From positions 1 through 14,115 of the forward strand of contig JACQHO010000044.1 in assembly GCA_016198945.1 (NCBI GenBank): a stretch of 14,115 nt of DNA, written 5' to 3'. A model generated the notes under the pieces. That model was not told the origin of the DNA. It saw only the letters and a list, made by a program, of their open reading frames with translations, and did no database searches. Origin of the DNA: Nitrospirota bacterium. GTDB lineage: Bacteria > Nitrospirota > Nitrospiria > JACQBZ01. Shown piece by piece: positions 13,874-14,115 of this stretch. Numbering within the stretch: position 1 is the first letter of the stretch; the number at the start of each line of letters is the position of its first letter. The translations under genes were made by a program, and so were the position numbers.

Positions 13874-14115
13874 GGACATCCCCAACAACCGAAAATTCCT
13901 GATTTTCAAGTCTGACAATCAACCGATCACCCTGGATACGAAATCCCCGGCCGAAAATTCGGACGGGTTCCTCGGAAACGATTTCCCGGCTCCGATCCTT
14001 CCATGCCAGGGAAGGGGCCTGGATGGAATAACCGTTATTCATCGATACGTTCAGATCCCCATCGTCTTTCCTGATCTCAAAATCCCGGCTTTGGGTGTTT
14101 AACCATCCCTGATCC
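13854..14115 (-). CDS. lptC: LPS export protein LptC, C-terminal part (runs off right edge)
   Basis: About 86 codons are visible, in one open frame from the window edge to the stop at 13854. The fragment starts QGWLNTQSRDFEIRKDDG and continues with YSIQAPSLAWKD and FRIQGDRLIVR. This is the end of a beta-jellyroll domain of the LptC type: in the family the C-terminal strands carry LPS from LptB2FG to LptA. The N-terminal membrane anchor is outside the window. An in-frame ATG at 14042 should not be taken as the start, because the conserved strands continue upstream of it. Direct overlap with lptA supports the assignment. Confidence 0.88.
   Translation of the reverse strand, partial: DQGWLNTQSRDFEIRKDDGDLNVSMNNGYSIQAPSLAWKDRSREIVSEEPVRIFGRGFRIQGDRLIVRLENQEFSVVGDVHVTQDP

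Noticed and set aside
1..14115. Mobile elements, CRISPR arrays, tRNA or rRNA genes, defence systems
   Set aside because: I saw no transposase, spaced direct repeats, tRNA-like cloverleaf or rRNA sequence. The genes are closely packed core functions with uniform orientation.

Overview
The window is a dense, co-oriented bacterial chromosomal segment. Every gene I can support lies on the minus strand, so transcription runs from high to low coordinates. The organism is clearly Gram-negative: there is an LPS export operon (lptC-lptA-lptB), a type IV pilus secretin with its alignment complex (pilMNOPQ), and several likely lipoproteins. The gene order lptCAB-rpoN-hpf-rapZ, the order MerR-like-pilMNOPQ-aroC-aroKB, the moderately high GC content and the fused AroK-AroB together suggest Nitrospirota or a Desulfobacterota-like lineage. 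That placement is inference from gene order and protein style, not a database result.

Region A (about 14115 to 8887, read leftwards) holds the 3' end of lptC, then lptA, lptB, rpoN, hpf, rapZ and an uncharacterised helical-repeat protein. Gaps are short (a 20 nt overlap up to 53 nt), so these genes are probably one transcription unit. A hairpin with a U-tract lies just after the last gene. Lpt proteins carry LPS to the outer membrane, RpoN is sigma-54, Hpf hibernates ribosomes, and RapZ is a P-loop regulator. The PTS gene ptsN, common between hpf and rapZ in other proteobacteria, is absent here.

Region B (8886 to 8699) is the only substantial intergenic gap, 188 bp. It holds the terminator of region A, an A/T-rich dyad, and a strong sigma-70-type promoter (TTGACA, 16 bp, TATACT) whose -10 box lies inside an inverted repeat.

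Region C (8698 to 1) holds a 67-residue MerR-type DNA-binding protein, pilM, pilN, pilO, pilP, pilQ, aroC, a bifunctional aroKB and the start of a lipoprotein gene that runs off the left edge. PilM/N/O/P form the inner-membrane and periplasmic alignment complex of the type IV pilus, and PilQ is the outer-membrane pore. AroKB carries out steps 2 (DHQ synthase) and 5 (shikimate kinase) of the shikimate pathway, and AroC carries out step 7. Stop/start overlaps and short gaps (ATGA overlaps at pilM/pilN and pilP/pilQ, 2 nt at aroC/aroKB) point to one translationally coupled operon from the promoter at about 8780.

Most of the window is well-understood core biology. I did not find a convincing novel defence or mobile system. 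The least explained parts are the repeat protein after rapZ, the small MerR-like protein with its promoter dyad, the divergent Hpf C-terminus, and the cysteine-rich lipoprotein at the left edge.
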